Shown here in pieces: positions 20,862-33,747 of a DNA stretch of 64,000 nt (positions are counted from its first letter, which is position 1; each line of letters begins with the position of its first letter). The translations under genes and the position numbers were made by a program. Source of the DNA: Asterella californica (Eukaryota > Streptophyta > Marchantiopsida > Marchantiales > Aytoniaceae); the NCBI GenBank assembly GCA_036924285.1, contig JAYKYS010000025.1, positions 1,356,001 to 1,420,000 of the forward strand. The letters run 5' to 3'. The notes beneath the pieces were generated by a model. It saw only the letters and a list, made by a program, of their open reading frames with translations, did not search any database and was not told where the DNA came from.

Positions 20862-23800
20862 CAACAGAAACCTTTTGAACCTCGCAGCACGGACAAGTTC
20901 CAGAAGAAGAACAAGGGCTTCAAGCGACAGTGGGATGAGGGTGAGAAGGATCGGAAGGATTCTTCTGCCCCGGCAGCAAAGCGGCAGCAAACAGGAGTGA
21001 AACCGAAGGGGCAGACACCTCAGAAGGGCAATGGGGCTAAGTTTACTTGCTACAACTGTGGCGAGGCGGGTCACATTGCTAAGGGGTGTACAAAACCTAA
21101 GGTTAGTAACTGTAGCATGAATGCCTTTGTTGCAAAGGACTTGTTGGAGGGCCAGATGACTGTGACCTTGAGAACCACGAAGAAGACGCCGGGATTGATG
21201 TATCTACAAGCCAAGGTTGCTAACCGTGATGTTACTTTTCTTGTGGACACAGGAGCGACTCACTCCTTCATAAGTCCAAAGTTGGTGAAGAAGTTGGGCT
21301 TGTCTACCTCCAAGGCAGACAAGCCTATTCAGGTACGCTTTGCCAAGGGCAAGACGTACCAAACTTCTGAAGTGGCCTTGGACGTACGATTTGTGTGTGG
21401 GAAGTTGGAGTTCACAGAGAACTTCACGGTGTGCGAGATGGATGATATCCATGCGGTTTTGGGGAATACTTTCTTGGACAGGTTTGAAGTGGAACTTAGA
21501 CGGAAACCTTTAAGGTTAAACGTTAGAGTTAAAGGGCGGAAGCTGGGAGTGAGGCTGATCCGGAAGGCGCAGAAAATTGATGACTTTGCAGTGAATTTGA
21601 TCAAAGGCAAACAGATGGACTTCAACGACGGGGTCATGTGTTTGATGCGGGTTGCAGATTTGATGGCGGGCGACAGACAAGAGGAAACATCAAGCGATGC
21701 GACTAAACTTCCGGAGGTGCTTCGCGAAGTGATTAAGGAGTTTGAGGATGTCTTGACGGACGAGTTACCTGCTGAGTTACCTCCAAGGCGGGTGGTGGAT
21801 CACAAGATCGAGGTCTTGCCAGGATCAGAACCACCTTCCAAAGCCCCTTACCGACTCAATCAGGTGGAACTCCTTGAGTTGAAAAGACAACTCGGCGAGC
21901 TATTAGCGCGGGGATATATTCGAACCAGCAAGTCACCTTATGGAGCCCCAGTTCTTTTTGCAAAGAAGAAGGATGGGAAGTTACGACTCTGCGTAGATTA
22001 TCGTGCACTCAATAAGGTGACGGTGAAGAATAATTATCCTTTGCCAAGGATAGACGACCTCTTTGATAGGCTAGCGGGCGCAAAGTACTTCAGCAGGATA
22101 GACTTGAAGTCAGGATATTACCAAATCCGGATAGCTGACCCAGATGTTGAGAAGACCGCTTGTCGAACCAGATACGGATCGTTTGAATTCGTGGTGATGC
22201 CATTTGGACTCTGCAACGCCCCTTCGACGTTCACTACATTGATGAACACAATTTTTCGCGAGGAGATGGATGAGTTTGTCATCGTTTACATCGACGACAT
22301 CTTGATCTACTCCAAAACCTTGGAGTCGCACGCGGAGCAGCTAAGGGTGGTGTTGACGAAGCTGCGGGAGCATAAGCTGTTTGCCAACATTGACAAGAGT
22401 GAGTTTGGTTTGGAGCGCATTAACTTCTTGGGACATGTAATTAGTGCAGAAGGAGTCGGCCCGGATATGCAGAAGGTGGATGCGATTGTGACTTGGGAGC
22501 CTCCGACTACAGTGAAGGGGATGCGGCGATTCTTAGGATTGGCGCAGTTCTACCGCAAGTATGTGAAGGGGTTTTCAAAGATCGCGAAGCCGCTGACGGA
22601 CTGGACGGGCAAAGACGCACAGGTAAGTTGGACCAAGGAGGTGGATGATGCGTTTCAGACGATCAAAGCTATTTTGTCAAAGGCACCAGTTTTGAAGCTG
22701 CCGGAGTTCGACAAACCATTCGAAGTGCACACGGATGCGAGCGACTATGCGATTGGCGGAGTGTTGGTGCAGGATGGAAAACCTGTAGCATACGAAAGCA
22801 AGAAGCTAACTGGGACAGAGAGTCGATGGCCGACTCACGAGAAGGAACTGTTTGCGGTGGTTCATTGCTTGAGGAAATGGCGGCATTACTTGGGACTTCA
22901 CAAGACCCAAGTGTATACTGATAACATCTCGCTCAAGTACTTTGAAACACAAGATCGTGTGACGCCAAAGCAACTACGGTGGCATGATACCTTGGCGCTC
23001 ATGAATGTGGAATTAATCCACAAAGCGGGAAAGGACAATGTGGTTCCTGACGCCTTGAGTCGCAAGGAGGAATATCTTCCATCGTCAACACAGATTTTGC
23101 GAGCTATGTATCCTAAGGAGTCAGATTTGGAGAGACGAATACGTGAAGGTTACATGGGTGATGACCAAGCGAAGGAGTATCTGGAACAACTCAAGCGAGG
23201 GGTGAAGTTGCAGAACATGCAGCTAAGACATGGTTTACTCATGTTCAAACAAAGTCGGGTTTATGTGGGACAAGGAAAACTTAGGACCAAGTTGTTAAAA
23301 GAATCTCACGATGTGCCCTTATCAGGCCATAAAGGAGAAAAGTCCACTTTAGCAGTAATCGCTAAAAAGTTTTATTGGCCCCACATGAAAGACGATGTTT
23401 CCCACTTTGTGAAAACATGCGTAACCTGTCAAGCGAATCGTGTTTCTTATGAGAAGAAACAAGGATTGCTTCATCCTTTGCCGATTCCAGCCAGACCTTG
23501 GGAAAGCATTAGCATGGACTTCATTACCTCTCTACCTGACTCGAATGGATACAACGCGATTTTTGTGATAGTTGATCGGTTTAGCAAACTAGCGAAGTTT
23601 GCTCCGACCTTAGACACTGCAACAGCGTTCACGACTTCTCGGTTGTTCCTAGATACTTGGTGGCGTTCACATGGATTACCTCGGAGTATTATTTCAGATA
23701 GAGACTCTAAGTTCACAAGTGCCTTTTGGAAACACTTATTCCAAAAATTGGGGACTAAATTAAAATTTAGTACCGCCTTTCATCCGGAAACAGATGGGCA

Positions 23801-24593
23801 AACGGAACGAGTTAACTCGGTTCTAAATCAATACTTGAGGAATTATGTGAGCGCGGACCAAAGTGATTGGGCGGAGTGGCTCAGTCTTGCGGAGTATTGC
23901 TACAATTCCACGAAGCATTCGGCAACCGGTGAATCGCCTTTCTTGCTGACTTACGGACGTGAGCCAGAAGGGCCTCTTGACTTGACTCTTGCAGGGAGCT
24001 CTACACCGGCACGACCAAGAACACGGCAAACATCAGCTGAAGAGTTGGTGGCGGCAATGCAGCGGCGCGAGGAACAAGTAAAGAAGAACCTCGAGAAGGC
24101 GCAGCAAAGATACACAAAACAGGTAAACAAGCATCGGCGGCAAGTGAAGTTTCAAGTGGGCGAACAAGTATGGTTAAGTGCGAAAAACTTCACACTTCCA
24201 AAGGACATATCGGCGAAATTTTCATCGAAGTTTGCAGGACCTTTTGTTGTTGTCAAGAATCCGCATGAAGATGTCTATACCTTAGACCTTCCTCGCGAGT
24301 GGCAGTTGCATCCGACTTTCCATGTTTCTTTACTAAAGAAACACTTCAAGGATGATTTGCGACCGGAGCGCAAACAGGTTCTTAGGCCTCAACCTGATGT
24401 CGTGCAAGGCGAAGCAGAATATGAGGTGGAGTCCATTTTGCGATCTCGGCGCAAATCAAACCGGATGGAGTACTTGGTCAAATGGCGTGGTTACCATTTG
24501 AAAGAAGCAACTTGGGTGCCAGAGGAAGATCTCGCACATGCGAGCGAAGTATTAGACCTCTTCAAACGGAGGCAAGGACAACAAGGGCGTTAG
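20862..24593 (+). CDS. E1 gag-pol continuation: CCHC, PR, RT, RNase H, IN, chromodomain
   Basis: An uninterrupted 1243-codon frame, in phase with 12815-13660 once E2 is removed. Order: Gag C-terminus; CCHC knuckle [14 protein letters not shown] (about 21049); aspartic protease with VDTGATHSF (about 21244); RT with FGLCNAP and YIDD (22287-22298); RNase H (HTDASDYA, about 22728); integrase zinc finger (H..H..CVTCQ) near 23300-23430; catalytic Asp in SMDF (about 23515) and SDRDSKF (about 23694), Glu in DGQTERVN (about 23803); GPF motif (about 24236); chromodomain (about 24415-24570). All catalytic residues are present, as are the three aromatic cage positions of the chromodomain. Chromodomains of this type direct integration to methylated-histone chromatin. 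No start codon of its own; separated from its natural start by E2. Confidence 0.93.
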   Translation, partial: QQKPFEPRSTDKFQKKNKGFKRQWDEGEKDRKDSSAPAAKRQQTGVKPKGQTPQKGNGAKFTCYNCGEAGHIAKGCTKPKVSNCSMNAFVAKDLLEGQMTVTLRTTKKTPGLMYLQAKVANRDVTFLVDTGATHSFISPKLVKKLGLSTSKADKPIQVRFAKGKTYQTSEVALDVRFVCGKLEFTENFTVCEMDDIHAVLGNTFLDRFEVELRRKPLRLNVRVKGRKLGVRLIRKAQKIDDFAVNLIKGKQMDFNDGVMCLMRVADLMAGDRQEETSSDATKLPEVLREVIKEFEDVLTDELPAELPPRRVVDHKIEVLPGSEPPSKAPYRLNQVELLELKRQLGELLARGYIRTSKSPYGAPVLFAKKKDGKLRLCVDYRALNKVTVKNNYPLPRIDDLFDRLAGAKYFSRIDLKSGYYQIRIADPDVEKTACRTRYGSFEFVVMPFGLCNAPSTFTTLMNTIFREEMDEFVIVYIDDILIYSKTLESHAEQLRVVLTKLREHKLFANIDKSEFGLERINFLGHVISAEGVGPDMQKVDAIVTWEPPTTVKGMRRFLGLAQFYRKYVKGFSKIAKPLTDWTGKDAQVSWTKEVDDAFQTIKAILSKAPVLKLPEFDKPFEVHTDASDYAIGGVLVQDGKPVAYESKKLTGTESRWPTHEKELFAVVHCLRKWRHYLGLHKTQVYTDNISLKYFETQDRVTPKQLRWHDTLALMNVELIHKAGKDNVVPDALSRKEEYLPSSTQILRAMYPKESDLERRIREGYMGDDQAKEYLEQLKRGVKLQNMQLRHGLLMFKQSRVYVGQGKLRTKLLKESHDVPLSGHKGEKSTLAVIAKKFYWPHMKDDVSHFVKTCVTCQANRVSYEKKQGLLHPLPIPARPWESISMDFITSLPDSNGYNAIFVIVDRFSKLAKFAPTLDTATAFTTSRLFLDTWWRSHGLPRSIISDRDSKFTSAFWKHLFQKLGTKLKFSTAFHPETDGQTERVNSVLNQYLRNYVSADQSDWAEWLSLAEYCYNSTKHSATGESPFLLTYGREPEGPLDLTLAGSSTPARPRTRQTSAEELVAAMQRREEQVKKNLEKAQQRYTKQVNKHRRQVKFQVGEQVWLSAKNFTLPKDISAKFSSKFAGPFVVVKNPHEDVYTLDLPREWQLHPTFHVSLLKKHFKDDLRPERKQVLRPQPDVVQGEAEYEVESILRSRRKSNRMEYLVKWRGYHLKEATWVPEEDLAHASEVLDLFKRRQGQQGR

Positions 24594-25326
24594 CAAGATG
24601 AGGACATCTCCTTCCAGCGAGGGGTGAAGAAACGGCGAACCATACGAGTAGCAACTTGAGGCGATTTGGGCCGATGGACTTTGTAGCTTTGACTTGTGTT
24701 TGGAAATAAAGATTTTATTTCTTGAAAATTTGTCTAAGTGTATTGGTAGTGCATGGCTATGACTAGTTCTGATCAGATGCCTAGGATGTTGTCAAGAGGA
24801 GGAACGAAGCACACTCAAAGGAAGCAAGCTGGTTTGGATAAGCATCTAAATCAAGACTAAGTCTTGATGTCAAGACTTAGGTTTGCCGTAGCGTTGGCAA
24901 AGCAAGTATGAACTTTCATACTTGTCTTGGGGCTTGGGGTGATCTTGCTTTGCGGTTTTCTAACTGCAAAGTAAACTTAGTCTCGCGTCTAAGTCAAATT
25001 AGATTGCGACCGGAAAGTGAGTTTCGGGGGACCTTGTAAGTAGGTGTGAATACTTATAGTTAGCAAGTTAGAGTCTTAAGTAGAATGTTTAGAGGTTGCC
25101 AACTAGTTTTGTTTAGGGTAAGCCAAAGAGGTAAGGCTTTTCCCGAGACTAGTTGGAATTTTCTAAGTGTTCTAGCGACAACTTAAGACTCAAGCCAAGA
25201 AGGGAATTGCGGGTTAGCTACTAGAACGCAATTCTGACGCCAAGGGGTTGGCTACCCATTTTGAACTTGGTGTTAACTTAAAGGATCATTGTTGATGAGG
25301 GCATCAACCTCCAAAGTGGGGGTGAG
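24594..25326 (+). other. E1 3' noncoding block and polypurine tract
   Basis: About 730 bp of non-coding family A sequence with nested inverted segments near 24850-24885, ending in AAAGTGGGGGTGAG (primer for plus-strand DNA synthesis) next to the LTR. Confidence 0.85.
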
Positions 25327-26479
25327 TGTCGCGCCCCTCATTCTCAAGATCGGGCGCAGACGCGAACAACAGAACCCTAGTGGACTTGCGCTAGGTTGTG
25401 AACGTTGCGAGTAGGACTTAACGGCTTGACCGGGAAGTCGGGATCAGGTGAACCCTAAGTGGTTCTCTGAACCAAGGTTGGAACCTTGGGTTAGGACATA
25501 AGGGCCTACCCCAAGAGGGCCCCAGACGAACGCTGACCTAAGGGGGCGAGTCTGAGAACGGGCTGAAACATGAGTCTCAGACATAGGTCTGAGACGTGGG
25601 TCCGAGACGTGGGACTGAGACGTGGGTCCGAGACGTGGGACCAAGACATGGGTCCGAGACGCAGACGAACCACAGGGTTCGACCCTGGGTCTGGACCACA
25701 GGTTTTCGGAAAAACTGCTAAGTGTTGGAGCTCCAGGGACGTTTTAGGTCGTGGACGGAGCTCCACGTAAGATCTCGAGGCAAGTGAGGTGTCATTGGAA
25801 AGGTCTCGTCGAGAGCTTTCCAGTGATATATAACACTCCTCGATCTGACCTCCGAGCTGGAAGTTATCGCCGAACCACAATCGGATTGTGGTATAATTTT
25901 CAGGGACCAAAGAGGAGGGCGGGGCCGCTGATCCCCAAAAGTATATATGAGGGGGGCTCGATGCCTGGGTGGGCCAGGACGAGTCACCCGACCCCAGGGT
26001 TCGGCGGGCGGACTCTGGGGGCATGAGGTGATGGCTGGGCCAGTTCCAAGGCACGTTCCGATCTAGACTTGGACGGCTAGACTTAAGAACGATGTAAGGG
26101 CTGGGGCAAGACTAGGGAACGAGTCGGCGGGTTAGACCACCGTTCGGGAGCCTGGACCCAGACGGACATCACGGGCGGTTGGGCCGCTAGGTGTGCTGGA
26201 GGCACCGTTTAGGACCCTGGACTTTATGGGAAGTCCGCCCCAAGTCATATTGTGACTTGCTCATGTTTGGGACCGACTTAGGCGGATCTAAGTCGGGACT
26301 TAGGATTGCTGAGCTTGATGATTAGAGAGACGGTCCGGCTCCGGTCCGGACCAACCAGAACTAAGGTAAGTGGTGCATGGACGCTAACTTGTGATAGTGT
26401 TTGCAGGTTAGCGGTGTAAAGTTTGCGACCTACTGAGTTAGAGCTTCCGCTGGCGCAACAAGGCGGTAGGTGCGCGAAA
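25327..26479 (+). repeat. E1 3' LTR
   Basis: 1153 bp, about 29 bp longer than E2's LTRs, mostly because the 13-bp minisatellite near 25590-25665 has six units instead of four. Ends GCGCGAAA at 26479 and is followed by minus-strand gag of E0. Confidence 0.95.
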
Positions 26480-26677
26480 GTTTATCCCTTGAGGCCATCC
26501 CTTCCTGCATGGTCTTCATCATTTTGATGAGTTCCGCATACAAGGCTCCTTGACTTCCCGCGCTTGCATCGTTGAGCACCGTTGGCAAGACTCCATCTTG
26601 CTGCAGCGGTGCCACAGCTGGAACTGGGCTTCCTTGACGTTGGGGCGAAGGTTGTCGGTTATCGTCCCCTGACAGTG
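26480..26677 (-). pseudogene. Family A gag fragment (element E0, proximal side)
   Basis: The complement encodes the Gag N-terminal disordered and coiled-coil region ([14 protein letters not shown] through MASRDK). It is cut on the right by the chimeric LTR at 26678 and on the left by E1. Its continuation is at 12088-12163, so E0 was the host of E1. Confidence 0.85.
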
Positions 26678-27559
26678 TGTCGCGCCCCTCATTCTCAAGA
26701 TTGGGCGCAGACGCGAACAACAGAACCCTAGCGGACTTGTGCTAGGTTGTGAACGCTGCGAGTAGGACTTAACGGCGTGACCGGCAAGTCGGGATCAGAT
26801 GAACCCTAAGTGGTTCTCTGAACCAAGGTTGGAACCTTGGGTTAGGACATAAGGGCCTAACCCAAGAGGGCCCCAGACGAATGCTGACCTAAGGGGGCGA
26901 GTCTGGGAACGGGCTGAAACATGAGTCTCAGACATAGATCTGAGACGTGGGTCCGAGACGCAGACGAACCACAGGGTTCGACCCTGGGTCTGGACCACAG
27001 GTTTTCGGAAAAACTGCTAAGTGTTGGAGCTCCAGGGACGTTTTAGGTCGTGGACGGAGCTCCACGCTCCTCGAACTTCCAGCTCGGAGGTCAGATCGAG
27101 AAGTGTTATATATCACTGGAAAGCTCTCGACGAGATCTTTCCAATGATACCTCACTCGCCTTGAGATCTTACGTGGAGCTCCGTCCACGATCTAAAACGT
27201 CCTTGGAGCTCTAACACTTAGCAGTTTTTCCGAAACCTGTGGTCCAGACCCAGGGTCGAACCCTGTGGTTCGTCTGCGTCTCGGACCCACGTCTCGATCC
27301 TATGTCTGAGACTCATGTTTCAGTCCGTTCCTAGACTCGCCCCCTTAGGTCAGCGTTCGTCTAGGGGCCCCTTGGGGTAAGCCCTTATGTCCTAACCCAA
27401 GGTTCCAACCTTGGTTCAGAGAGCCACTTAGGGTTCCTCTGACCTCGACTTCCCGGCCAAGCCGATAAGTCCTACTCGCAGCGTTCACAACCTAGCGCAA
27501 GTCCGCTAGGGTTTTGTTGTTCACGTCTGCGCCCGATCTTGAGAATGAGGGGCGCGACA
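26678..27559. repeat. Inverted family A LTR chimera, copy 2 (acts as 3' LTR of E3)
   Basis: Plus-oriented LTR start 26678-27066, the same agctccacgctcctcg flip, then minus-oriented LTR from about 27073 to 27559 (GCGCGACA). It shares with copy 1 both the exact junction and private variants (gttttgttgttcacg near the outer end), so the two descend from one rearranged LTR. The plus arm has only two minisatellite units. It sits where E3's 3' LTR should be. Confidence 0.87.
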
Positions 27560-28292
27560 CTCACCCCCACTTTGGAGGTTGATGCCCTCATCAACAATGA
27601 TCCTTTAAGTTAACACCAAGTTCAAAATGGGTAGCCAACCCCTTGGCGTCAGAATTGCGTTCTGGTAGCTAACTTGCAATTCTCTTCCTGGCTTGAGTCT
27701 TAAGTTGTCGCTAGAACACTTAGAAAATTCCAACTAGTCTAAGGAAAAGCCTTACCTTTTTGGCTTACCCTAAACAAAACTAGTTGACAATTTCTAAACG
27801 TTCTACTTAAGACTCTAACTTGCAAACTATAAGTATTCACACCTACTTACAAGGTCCCCCGAAACTCACTTTTCGGTCGCAATCTGATTTGACTTAGAGG
27901 CGCGACTAAGTTTACTTTGCAGTTAGAAAACCGCAAAGCAAGATCACCCCAAGCCCCAAGACAAGTATGAAATTTCATACTTGCTTTGCCAACGCTACGG
28001 CAAACCTAAGTCTTGACATCAAGACTTAGTCTTGATTTAGATGCTTATCCAAACCAGCTCACTTCCTTTGAGTGTGCTTCGTTCCTCCTCTTGACAACAT
28101 CCTAGACATCTGATCAGAACTAGTCATAGCCATGCACTACCAATACACTTAGACAAATTTTCAAGAAACAAAATCTTTATTTTCAAACACAAGTCAAAGC
28201 TACAAAGTCCATCGGCCCAAATCGCCTCAAGTTGCTACTCGTATGGTTCGTCGTTTCTTCACCCCTCGCTGGAAGGAGATGTCCTCATCCTG
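27560..28292 (-). other. E3 3' noncoding block and polypurine tract
   Basis: Non-coding family A block; the purine-tract complement lies at 27560-27577 next to the chimeric LTR. Confidence 0.85.
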
Positions 28293-31200
28293 CTAACGTC
28301 CTTGTTGTCCTTGTCGCCGTTTGAAGAGGTCCAATACTTCACTCGCATGTGCGAGATCTTCCTCTGGCACCCAAGTTGCTTCCTTCAAATGGTAACCACG
28401 CCATTTGACCAAGTACTCCATCCGGTTTGATTTACGCCGAGATCGCAAAATGGACTCCACCTCATATTCTGCTTCGCCTTGCACAGACATCAGGTTGAGG
28501 CCTAAGAACCTGTTTGCGCTCCGGTCGCAAATCATCCTTGAAGTGTTTCTTTAATAAAGAAACATGGAAAGTCAGATGCAACTGTTACTCGCGAGGAAGG
28601 TCTAAGGTATAGACGTCTTCGTGTGGATTCTTGACAATGACAAAAGGTCCCGCAAACTTCGATGAAAACTTCACCGATATTTCCTTCTGAAGTGTGAAGT
28701 TTTTCGCACTTAACCATACTTCTTCGCCCACTTGAAACTTCACTTGCCGCCGATGCTTGTTTACCTGCTTCGTGTATCTTTGCTGTGCCTTCTCGAGGTT
28801 CTTCTTGACTTGCTCCTCGCGCCGCTGCATTGCCGCCACCAACTCTTCAGCTGATGTTTGCCGTGTTCTTGGTCGTGCCGATGTAGAACTCCCTGCAAGA
28901 GTCAAGTCAAGAGGCCCTTCTGGCTCACGTCCGTAAGCCAGTAAGAAAGGCGATTCGCCGGTTGCTGAATGCTTCGTGGAATTGTAGCAATACTCCGCAA
29001 GACTGAGCCACTCCGCCCAATCACTTTGGTCTGCGCTCACATAATTTCTAAAGTATTGATTCAGAACCGAGTTAAGTTGTTCCGTTTGCCCATCTGTTTC
29101 CGGATGAAAGGCGGTACTAAATTTTAATTTAGTCCCCAATTTTTGGAACAAGTGTTTCCAAAAGGCACTTGTGAACTTAGAGTCTCTATCTGAAATAATA
29201 CTCCGAGGTAATCCATGTGAACGCCATCAAGTATCTAGGAACAACCGAGAAGTCGTGAACGCTGTTGCAGTGTCTAAGATCGGAGCAAACTTCGCTAGTT
29301 TGCTAAACTGATCAACTATCACAAAAATCGCGTTGTATTCATTCGAGTCAAGCAGAGAGGTAATGAAGTCCATGCTAATGCTTTCCCAAGGTTTGGCTGG
29401 AGTCGGCAAAGGATGAAGCAACCCTTGTTTCTTCTCATAAGAAACGCGGTTCGCTTGACAGGTTACACATGTTTTCACAAAGTGGGCAACATCGTCTTTC
29501 ATGTGGGGCCAATAAAACTTTTTAGCTATCACTGCTAAAGTGGACTTTTCTCCTTTATGGTCTGATAAGGGCACATCGTGAGATTCTTTTAACAACTTGG
29601 TCCTAAGTTTTCCTTGTCCCACATAAACCCGACTTTGCTTGAACATGAGTAGACCATGCCTTAGCTGCATGTTCTGCAACTTCACTCCTCGCTTGAGTTG
29701 TTCCAGGTACTCCTTCGCTTGGTCATCACCCATGTAACCTTCACGTATTCGTCTCTCCAAATCTGACTCCTTAGGATACATAGCTCGCAAAATCTGTGTT
29801 GACGATAGAAGATATTCCTCCTTGTGACTCAAGGCGTCAGGAACCACATTGTCCTTTCCCGCTTTGTGGATTAATTCCACATTCATGAGCGCCAAGGTAT
29901 CATGCCACCGTAGTTGCTTTGGCGTCACCCGATCTTGTGTTTCAAAGTACCTGAGCGAAATATTATCAGTATACACTTGGGTTTTGTGAAGTCCCAAGTA
30001 ATGCCGTCATTTCCTCAAACAACGAACCACCGCAAACAGTTCCTTCTCGTGAGTCGGCCATCAACTCTCTGTCCCATATAGCTTCTTGCTTTCGTAAGCT
30101 ACAGGTTTTCCATCCTGCACCAACACTCCGCCAATCGCATAGTCGCTCGCGTCCGTGTGCACCTCGAATGGTTTATCGAACTCCGGCAGCTTCAATACTG
30201 GCGCCTTTGACAAAATAGCTTTGATCGTCTGAAACGCATCATCCACCTCCTTGGTCCAACTTACGTGTGCGTCTTTGCCCGTCCCGTCCGTCAGCGGCTT
30301 CGCGATCTTTGAAAACCCCTTCACATACTTGCGGTAGAACTACGCCAATCCTAAGAATCGCTGCATCCCCTTCACTCTAGTCGGAGGCTCCCAAGTCACA
30401 ATCGCGTCCACCTTCTGCATATCCGAATCGACTCCTTCTGCACTAATGACATGTCCCAAGAAGTTAATGCGCTCCAAACCAAACTCACTCTTGTCAATGT
30501 TGACAAACATCTTATGCTCCCGCAGCTTCGTCAACACCACCCTTAGCTGCTCCGCGTGCGACTCCAAGGTTTTGGAGTAGATCAAGATGTCATCGATGTA
30601 AATGATGACAAACTCATCCATCTCCTCGCGAAAAATTGTGTTCATCAATGAAGTGAACGTCGAAGGGGCGTTGCAGAGTCCAAATGGCATCACCACGAAT
30701 TCAACAAGCGGTCTTCTCAACATCTGGGTCAGCTATCCGGATCTGGTAATATCTTGACTTCAAGTCTATCCTGCTGAAGTACTTTGCGCCCGCTAACCTA
30801 TCAAAGAGGTCGTCTATCCTTGGCAAGGGATAATTATTCTTCACCGTCACCTTATTGAGTGCACGATAATCTACACAGAGTCGTAACTTCCCATCCTTCT
30901 TCTTTGCAAAAAGAACTGGGGCTCCATAAGGTGACTTGCTGGTTCAAATATATCCCCGCGTTAATAGCTCACCGAGTTGTCTTTTCAACTCAAGGAGTTC
31001 CACCTGATTGAGTCGGTAAGGGGCTTTGGAAGGTGGTTCTGATCCTGGCAAGACCTCGATCTTGTGATCCACCACCCGCCTTGGAGATAACTCAGCAGGT
31101 AATTCATCCGTCAAGACATCCTCAAACTCCTTAATCACTTCGCGAAGCACCTCCGGAAGTTTAGTCGCGTCTCCTGATGTTTCCTCTTGTCCATCACCCG

Positions 31201-32847
31201 CCATCAAATCTGCAACCCGCATCAAACACATGACCCCGTCGTTGAAGTCCATCTGTTTGTCTTTGATCAAATTCACTGCAAAGTCATCAATCTCCGCGTC
31301 TTTCGGATCAGCGTCACTCCCAACTTCCGCCCTTTAACTCTAACGTTTAACCTTAAAGGTTTCCGCCTAAGTTCCACTTCAAACCTGTCCAAGAAAGTGT
31401 TTCCCAAAACCGCATGGATATCATCCATCTCGCACACCGTGAAGTTCTCTGTGAACTCCAACTTCCCACACGCAAATCGTACGTCCAAGGCCACTTCAGA
31501 AGTTTGGTACGTCTTGTCCTTGGCAAAGCGTACCTGAATAGGCTTGTCTGCCTTGGAGGTGGACAAGCCCAACTTCTTCACCAACTTTGGACTTATGAAG
31601 GAGTGAGTCGCTCCTGTGTCCACAAGAAAAGTAACATCACGGTTAGCAACCTTGGCTTGTAGATACATTCGTCCCGGCGTCTTCTTCGTGGTTCTCAAGG
31701 TCACAGTCATCTGGTCCTCCAACAAGTCCTTTGCAACAAATGCATTCATGCTACAGTTACTAATCTTAGGTTTCTTACACCCCTTGGCAATATGACCCGC
31801 CTCGCCACAGTTGTAGCAAGTAAACTTAGCGCCATTGTCTTTTTGAGGTGTTTGCCCCTTAGGTTTTACTCCTGTTTGCTGCCGCTTTGCTGCTGGGGTA
31901 GAAGTATCCTTCCGATCCTTCTCACCCCCATCCCATTGTCGTTTGAAGCCCTTGTTCTTCTTCTGGAACTTGTCCGTGCTGCGTGGTTCAAAGGGTTTCT
32001 GCTGCTGGACTTCGTCGTCCCCAATTCGCTCCGCTAGCTTCAAAAGTTCGGCACTTGTCTCTGGTAGCTTTGGCATCCGAAAGAGAGCCTTCTCCGAACT
32101 AGACTTGAGTCCCCCAATGAATATACATATCTTGGTTTCCTCAGTCCACTTGGAGAACGAATCCAGCTTGGCACTGAACTCGCGCACATAAGCGCTTAAG
32201 GTCCCCGTCTGCTTCAGTCTCACCAACTCAACACCGTCCCGAATCCTTTGATACTCCGGAGTGAATCGTCCTGCAAGCAACTCCTTGAATTCTTTCCAAC
32301 TAAGCGCCGAGACGGTCAAGGTATGCTCATCCCTGTATGCAGTCCACCAGAGAAGCGCATGGTCTTTCAGGAACGTAACCGCCGCTCTCACCTTGTCAGA
32401 CTCCTTAGCCTGCTGCGCCTCAAAGTATAGATCCAACTCAGTTAAGAAGTCCTTAACTTTGCGAGCCCGTCCTATACCTGAAAACGGGGTCGGCAAATTC
32501 GTCTTACAAAGCTTCTTGGTAGACGAGGAACTTCCTTGGCCTGCCTCAAGCTCGGCTATACGTTTATCTCTGGAGGCCATGCCTTCCTGCATGGTCTTCA
32601 TCATCTTGATGAGTTCCGCATACAAGGCTCCTTGACTCTCCGTGCTTGAATCGTTGGGCACCGCTGGCAAGACTCCATCTTGCTGCACCGGTGCCGCAGT
32701 AGGTACAGGGCTCCCTTGACGTTGGGGCGAAGGTTGTCGGTTGTCGTCCCCTAACTGTGCCTCGGGGCTAGCTCAAGTCGATCTGTTCCCGTTAGCCGCT
32801 CCTCGTTTCTTGGTCTTCCTCCTGGAACTCTGTTCGTCCTCGGCCAT
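28293..32847 (-). pseudogene. E3 gag-pol (multiple stops and frameshifts)
   Basis: Frame fragments in family order on the minus strand: Gag start near 32847; Gag core, CCHC knuckle and protease in one 471-codon open piece (32688-31273, DTGA near 31620); RT start (31276-30944); RT with YIDD (30723-30340, YIDD near 30600); RNase H (30324-30061, 29997 onward); integrase (to 28585); and chromodomain (28535-28293). A small deletion of about 20 bp near 30702 removes part of the RT fold between FEF and the upstream CRTRYGS segment. The frame shifts before the chromodomain. Domain content matches E4, but it is not functional. Confidence 0.9.
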
Positions 32848-32954
32848 CGCTCCAAGTGTTCACCCAGAAACGCTGATCCGCTTCGTGTCTTGCGTCCCTC
32901 CTCAAGCGTCCAGCCTTCAGCCGCTACCTCAAGTTCTCGCTCACCGAAGCGTCG

Positions 32955-32966
32955 GCTCTGATACCA
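32955..32966 (-). other. Primer-binding site of E3
   Basis: The complement reads TGGTATCAGAGC, a perfect match to the plant initiator-Met tRNA 3' end complement. Confidence 0.9.
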
Positions 32967-32968
32967 CG

Positions 32969-33747
32969 TTTCGCACATCTACCGCCTTGTTGCGCCAGCG
33001 GAAGCTCTAGCTCAGTAGGTCACAAACTTTACGACACTAACTTGTGATTGTTAAACACAATCACAAGTTAGTGTCCATGCACCACTTACCTTAGTTCTGT
33101 TTGGTCCGGACCAGAGCCGGACCGTCTCCCTAACCATCAAGCTCAGCAATCCTAAGTCCCCCTAGATCCGCCTAAGTCGGTCCCAAACATGAGCAAGCCA
33201 CAATATGACTTGGGGCGGACTTCCCATAAAGTTTAGGGTCCTAAACGGTGCCTCCAGCACACCTAGCGGCCCAACCGTCCGTGATGTCCGTCTGGGTCTA
33301 GGCTCCTGAACGGTGGTCTAACCCGCCGACTCGTTCCCTAGTCTTGCTCCAGCCCTTACATCGTTCCTAAGTCCAGACGTCCAAGTCTAGATCAGAACGT
33401 GCCTTGGAATTGGCCCAACCATCACCTCATGCCCCTAGAGTCTGCCCGCCGAACCCTGGGATCGGGTGACTCGTCCTGGCCCACCCAGGCATCGAGCCTC
33501 CCTCATATATACTTCTGGGGATCGGCGGCCCCGCCCTCCTCTTTGGTCCCTGAAAATTATACCACAACCCGATTGTGGTTCGGCCATAACTTCCAGCTCG
33601 GAGGTCAGATCGAGAAGTGTTATATATCACTGGAAAGCTCTCGACGAGATCTTTCCAATGATACCTCACTCGCCTCGAGATCTTACGTGGAGCTCCGTCC
33701 AGGACCTAAAACGTCCTTGGAGCTCCAACACTTAGCAGTTTTTCCGA
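32969..33747 (-). repeat. E3 5' LTR (truncated)
   Basis: Minus-oriented LTR from its inner end (TTTCGCAC at 32969, diverged from TTTCGCGC) to about 33747. There it stops within the gtttttccga phrase and the outer third is replaced by scrambled pieces. Confidence 0.85.

Larger units (their letters stand above)
12166..26479 (+). mobile_element. E1: family A chromovirus carrying nested E2
   Basis: Plus-strand element: truncated 5' LTR (about 12166-12693), PBS (12696), gag-pol from 12815, 3' noncoding block (24594-25326) and 3' LTR (25327-26479). E2 (13661-20857) interrupts gag. Removing E2 and one CCAG duplication leaves a single frame of 1525 sense positions plus stop, matching E4's length to within one codon, with only one in-frame stop (13415). 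The first half of the 5' LTR is deleted together with a bit of the E0 flank, so the element's own promoter is probably lost. Confidence 0.9.
26678..33747 (-). mobile_element. E3: decayed family A element
   Basis: Minus-strand element with 5' LTR 33747-32969 (truncated), primer-binding site 32966-32955, gag-pol 32847-28293, 3' noncoding block 28292-27560, and the chimeric LTR 27559-26678 in place of a normal 3' LTR. Many stops and small deletions make it clearly older or faster decaying than E1, E2 and E4. Confidence 0.85.

Noticed and set aside
29227..31540. CRISPR-like or regularly spaced short repeats
   Set aside because: No array of identical repeats with unique spacers is present; repetition comes from nested retroelements.
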